NCBI GenBank assembly: GCA_002256145.1
Contig: NKIP01000002.1
Coordinates: 186,001 to 250,000, forward strand
Direction of reading: 5' to 3'
DNA: 64,000 bases
Source of the DNA: Comamonadaceae bacterium PBBC1
Lineage (GTDB): Bacteria > Pseudomonadota > Gammaproteobacteria > Burkholderiales > Burkholderiaceae_C
This document shows positions 60,877 through 64,000 of this stretch, piece by piece. Below the pieces are notes generated by a model that made no database searches, was not told the origin of the DNA, and saw nothing but the letters and a program-made list of their open reading frames with translations. Position 1 is the first letter of the stretch; every line of letters begins with the position of its first letter. The translations under genes and the position numbers were made by a program.

Positions 60877-61518
60877 GAGGTCCATCGGAGAATCAATGTG
60901 CAAATGGGCATTCCAGCGCGAAATATCGGTCTGTTGGCCCAAATAACCGTAAGTGGCTGCCACCGTGCCCATGCCTGCGGCCAAACCCGCCACGATGTCA
61001 CGCTCATCGTCGCCCACATACACGCACCGGGCCGGATCGATGGCCAAACGCCTTGCGGCTTCGAAAAGGGGTTCGGGATGCGGTTTGGCGTGTGGGGTGG
61101 TGTTGCCGCTGACGATGGTCCCGGCCGTAGCGAACAAAGGCATGGTCGATGTGAGCGGATCGGTGAATCTGCTGGATTTGTTGGTCACCACACCCCAGGG
61201 CATGCCTTGCGCCACCAAACTCGCAATCAGCTCAACCACGCCATCAAAAATGTGGGTGCGCTCAGTCATGCAGCGCTCATAGTTGACGAAGAACTCTTCC
61301 TTCATCGCCTCAAAGTCGGCGTGATCGGGTGTCATGTCAAAGCCAATGCCCAACATGCCTCGGGCACCCGCACCAGCCATGTGGCGGTAGTGGTCCAAGG
61401 GAAAAGAAGACAAACCACGGTCAACCCGCATTTTGTCTACCGCTGCGCCCAAATCAGGGGCACTGTCAATCAAGGTGCCGTCCAAATCAAACAAGACGGC
61501 TTGTACGTTGTGGAACAT
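60853..61518 (-). CDS. gph: Phosphoglycolate phosphatase (HAD family)
   Basis: 221-aa HAD hydrolase with motif I AVLFDLDGTLIDSAPDLGAAV near residues 7-27, motif II/III VVTNKSSRF near 116 and KPHPEPLFEAARRL near 148, and motif IV YVGDDERDIVAGLAAGM near 171-187. It probably removes phosphate from 2-phosphoglycolate. ATG 61518 is preferred since it begins the motif I strand; an upstream ATG would extend into ubiG. Stop is 14 bp beyond the tmRNA 5' end. Confidence 0.92.
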   Translation of the reverse strand: MFHNVQAVLFDLDGTLIDSAPDLGAAVDKMRVDRGLSSFPLDHYRHMAGAGARGMLGIGFDMTPDHADFEAMKEEFFVNYERCMTERTHIFDGVVELIASLVAQGMPWGVVTNKSSRFTDPLTSTMPLFATAGTIVSGNTTPHAKPHPEPLFEAARRLAIDPARCVYVGDDERDIVAGLAAGMGTVAATYGYLGQQTDISRWNAHLHIDSPMDLLKSLKSA

Positions 61519-61520
61519 GT

Positions 61521-62231
61521 TCAGGCTTTCCTGCACGCCAGCAAATAGTTGACACTGGTGTCTTGACTGAGCCAATAGCGCTTGGTGAAGGGGTTGTATT
61601 CCATGCCTTTGAAGCCTTGGGCGTCCAGCCCTGCTTCACGCGCCCAAGATGTGAGTTCGCTGGGCTTGATCAGGCGGGCAAACTCATGCGTGCCCTTGGG
61701 CAAGAGTTTGAGGATGTACTCGGCACCGACGATGGCAAACAGAAAGGATTTGGGATTTCGGTTGAGTGTGGAAAAGAACACCCAGCCCCCAGGCTTGACC
61801 ATTTGGGCGCAGGCCTTGACCACCGAGGCCGGATCCGGGACGTGTTCCAGCATTTCCATGCAGGTGACCACATCAAATTGCTGGGGTTTTTCTGCGGCCA
61901 AAGCTTCAGCACTGACTTCGCGGTACTGCACGCCTTGCGTGCCCGCTTCGAGGGCATGCAATTGGGCCACTTTGAGGGATTTGGTGGCCAAATCAATGCC
62001 CAAAACCTCTGCCCCTTTGCGGGCCATGGCGTCGGCCAAAATGCCGCCACCACAACCGACATCCACCACTTTCAATCCCGTGAGTGGCACCAAGCCGTGA
62101 ATCCACTCCAAACGCAAGGGGTTGATTTGATGTAAGGGGCGGAATTCGCTTTCGGGGTCCCACCAGCGGTGGGCGAGGTCTGAAAACTTGGCCAATTCGG
62201 CCGGATCAACATTGGATGAGCTTGGATTCAT
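61521..62231 (-). CDS. ubiG: Ubiquinone biosynthesis O-methyltransferase
   Basis: 236-aa SAM methyltransferase acting twice in ubiquinone synthesis. The N-terminal [25 protein letters not shown] is the UbiG signature, motif I is [26 protein letters not shown] near residues 55-80, and [13 protein letters not shown] near 122. The gene order ubiG-gph is common in Burkholderiales. Confidence 0.97.
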   Translation of the reverse strand: MNPSSSNVDPAELAKFSDLAHRWWDPESEFRPLHQINPLRLEWIHGLVPLTGLKVVDVGCGGGILADAMARKGAEVLGIDLATKSLKVAQLHALEAGTQGVQYREVSAEALAAEKPQQFDVVTCMEMLEHVPDPASVVKACAQMVKPGGWVFFSTLNRNPKSFLFAIVGAEYILKLLPKGTHEFARLIKPSELTSWAREAGLDAQGFKGMEYNPFTKRYWLSQDTSVNYLLACRKA

Positions 62232-62276
62232 GGGCTGGATTGTCGGTTAAAGCACAGCACTCAGAAAATTTGAGGC

Positions 62277-62304
62277 AAAAAAAAGCCCCATTGCTGGGGC
62301 TTTT
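62277..62304 (-). terminator. Terminator of the OmpA-family gene
   Basis: Stem AAAAGCCCCA / TGGGGCTTTT with loop TTGC, and a T-run on the minus strand, 18 bp after the stop. Confidence 0.93.
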
Positions 62305-62321
62305 GGGCAATCCAGAGAGGA

Positions 62322-62990
62322 TTACTTGTTGGCGCGGGTGCCGACCACTTCGATTTCAACGCGGCGGTTTTTAGCGCGGCCAGCAGAAGTCTTGTTGTCA
62401 GCCACAGGCTGCTTCTCGCCTTTGCCTTCGGTGTAAACGCGGTTCTTTTCGATGCCTTTGGACACCAAATAGGCCTTCACAGCGTCAGAGCGCTTGACCG
62501 ACAGCTTCTGGTTGTAAGCGTCAGAACCCACGGAGTCGGTGTGACCGACAGCGATGATGACTTCCAGGTTCACGCCTTTGACTTTACCAACCAAGTCGTC
62601 GAGCTTGGCTTTGCCTTCAGCTTTCAACACGGCTTTGTCGAAGTCAAAGAACGCGTCAGCAGCGTAAGTCACTTTGGTCGCAGCAGCAGGCGCAGGAGCG
62701 GGTGCTGGTGCTGGTTTTGGAGCGGGTGCTGGAGCAGCCACTGGAGCTGGAGCTGGTGCAGGAGCGGGAGCAGGCGCTGGTGCAGCTTTAGGAGCCACGA
62801 TGGCACCGTCGCAACCGACAGCAGCTGTAGCAGGTGTCCAGTTGGCATCGCGCCAGCACAGTTCGTTGGTGCCGTTTTTCCACACCAAGTCGCCGGAGCC
62901 GTTGCGCCAGTTGTCAACGGTTTGAGCGCCGGCTGCGGTTGCGAGAGCTGCGGAGGCAAACAACATCGCCACTTTGTTGAGTTTCTTCAT
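62322..62990 (-). CDS. ompA: OmpA-family outer-membrane protein
   Basis: 222 aa with a signal peptide (residues 1-22, MKKLNKVAMLFASAALATAAGA). After an N-terminal WRNGSGDLVWKNGTNELCWRD segment a Pro/Ala-rich linker (about 65-100, repeated PAPAP) leads to an OmpA C-terminal domain: FFDFDKAVLKAEGKAKLDDL near 113-132, VGHTDSVGSDAYNQKLSVKRSDAVKAYLV near 147-175 and RAKNRRVEIEV near 205, which binds peptidoglycan. No beta-barrel is seen. ATG 62990 is used; an upstream ATG is unsupported. Confidence 0.92.
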   Translation of the reverse strand: MKKLNKVAMLFASAALATAAGAQTVDNWRNGSGDLVWKNGTNELCWRDANWTPATAAVGCDGAIVAPKAAPAPAPAPAPAPAPVAAPAPAPKPAPAPAPAPAAATKVTYAADAFFDFDKAVLKAEGKAKLDDLVGKVKGVNLEVIIAVGHTDSVGSDAYNQKLSVKRSDAVKAYLVSKGIEKNRVYTEGKGEKQPVADNKTSAGRAKNRRVEIEVVGTRANK

Positions 62991-63221
62991 GGTCTTCCTC
63001 TTGAGGGATAAAGCCGCAGACTCGCTGCGTAAAAATGACACAGCAAATGACCGTCACTTACTGCGTTGACATTTATTGTGCCATAGACGGCGGTGACTTC
63101 TGTCAAATGCTGAACAGACGATAAAAGCATTAGTTGAAAACACTGACAAATGTTGCAACGAAGCTACACTCGCATGCACTTAAAATGAGTGGTTTACACC
63201 GCGTTACTTTTCTTCCTACAT

Positions 63222-64000
<779 letters not shown>

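Noticed and set aside
62674-62925. Plus-strand Gly/Ala repeat ORF in the OmpA-family gene
   Set aside because: It is the antisense of the Pro-Ala linker repeats.

Overview
The window looks like chromosomal DNA of a Burkholderiales betaproteobacterium, probably a Comamonadaceae member of the Limnohabitans/Rhodoferax kind. This is inferred from the GC-rich coding style, the tmRNA proteolysis tag ANDERFALAA, an Entner-Doudoroff-centred sugar metabolism, a TRAP sugar-acid system and ubiquinone synthesis. It was not tested by alignment. Both ends cut genes: a TRAP binding protein on the left and gyrA on the right.

Layout. 1-10389: sugar-acid uptake and catabolism. A FadR-type regulator and a TRAP transporter (dctQ-dctM-dctP) face a set made of an IlvD/Edd aldonate dehydratase, a DenD-like dehydrogenase, a PLP amino-acid deaminase, a KDG kinase, DgoK and a KDPGal aldolase. 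10426-10948: RelB/RelE-type toxin-antitoxin pair whose toxin is broken by one in-frame amber codon. 11029-13941: pirin, a DTW-domain tRNA modification enzyme, a RIO kinase and a VOC protein. 14163-16635: coupled operon of SDR, thioesterase, glyoxalase I and a protein carrying both halohydrin dehalogenase signatures. 16752-19231: edd-eda, with a HexR-like palindrome upstream. 19467-28660: housekeeping and accessory genes (small TM protein, ChaC, PdxH, hydrolase, AEC carrier, a metal-type TonB receptor operon, MsrA, and a LysR regulator with glutaryl-CoA dehydrogenase).

28683-37257 is the most unusual part: a seven-gene, minus-strand, translationally coupled operon. It has an HlyD-type adaptor, a 61-aa double-glycine precursor peptide, a small LspA-like membrane protein, a two-repeat HlyC/RTX-acyltransferase-like protein, a SelO-like protein, a peptidase-containing ABC exporter and a periplasmic transglutaminase-like protein. 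The four central genes are strikingly AT-rich against GC-rich flanks. I read it as a candidate microcin-like modified peptide system, analogous in parts to the MceIJ/MchCD-type modification genes of class IIb microcins but with a different gene set.

37581-45009: TetR regulator, RND efflux adaptor and pump, Pcm-like methyltransferase, rhodanese and TolC. 45115-53880: lipopolysaccharide genes (WaaA, several glycosyltransferases, O-antigen ligase, phosphomannomutase). 54034-57043: alkylation repair (Ada-AlkA fusion, Ogt) and an EamA permease. 57250-64000: RlmN-like radical SAM protein, SlyX, metK behind a hairpin that hides its ribosome binding site, tmRNA, gph, ubiG, an OmpA-family protein and gyrA.

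Three intergenic spots carry REP/BIME-like repeats, one of which supplies the stop codon of the RlmN-like gene. The sugar-acid genes fit together as follows: TRAP imports an aldonate, the dehydratase makes a 2-keto-3-deoxy acid, KdgK or DgoK phosphorylates it, and DgoA or Eda splits it to pyruvate and glyceraldehyde 3-phosphate.
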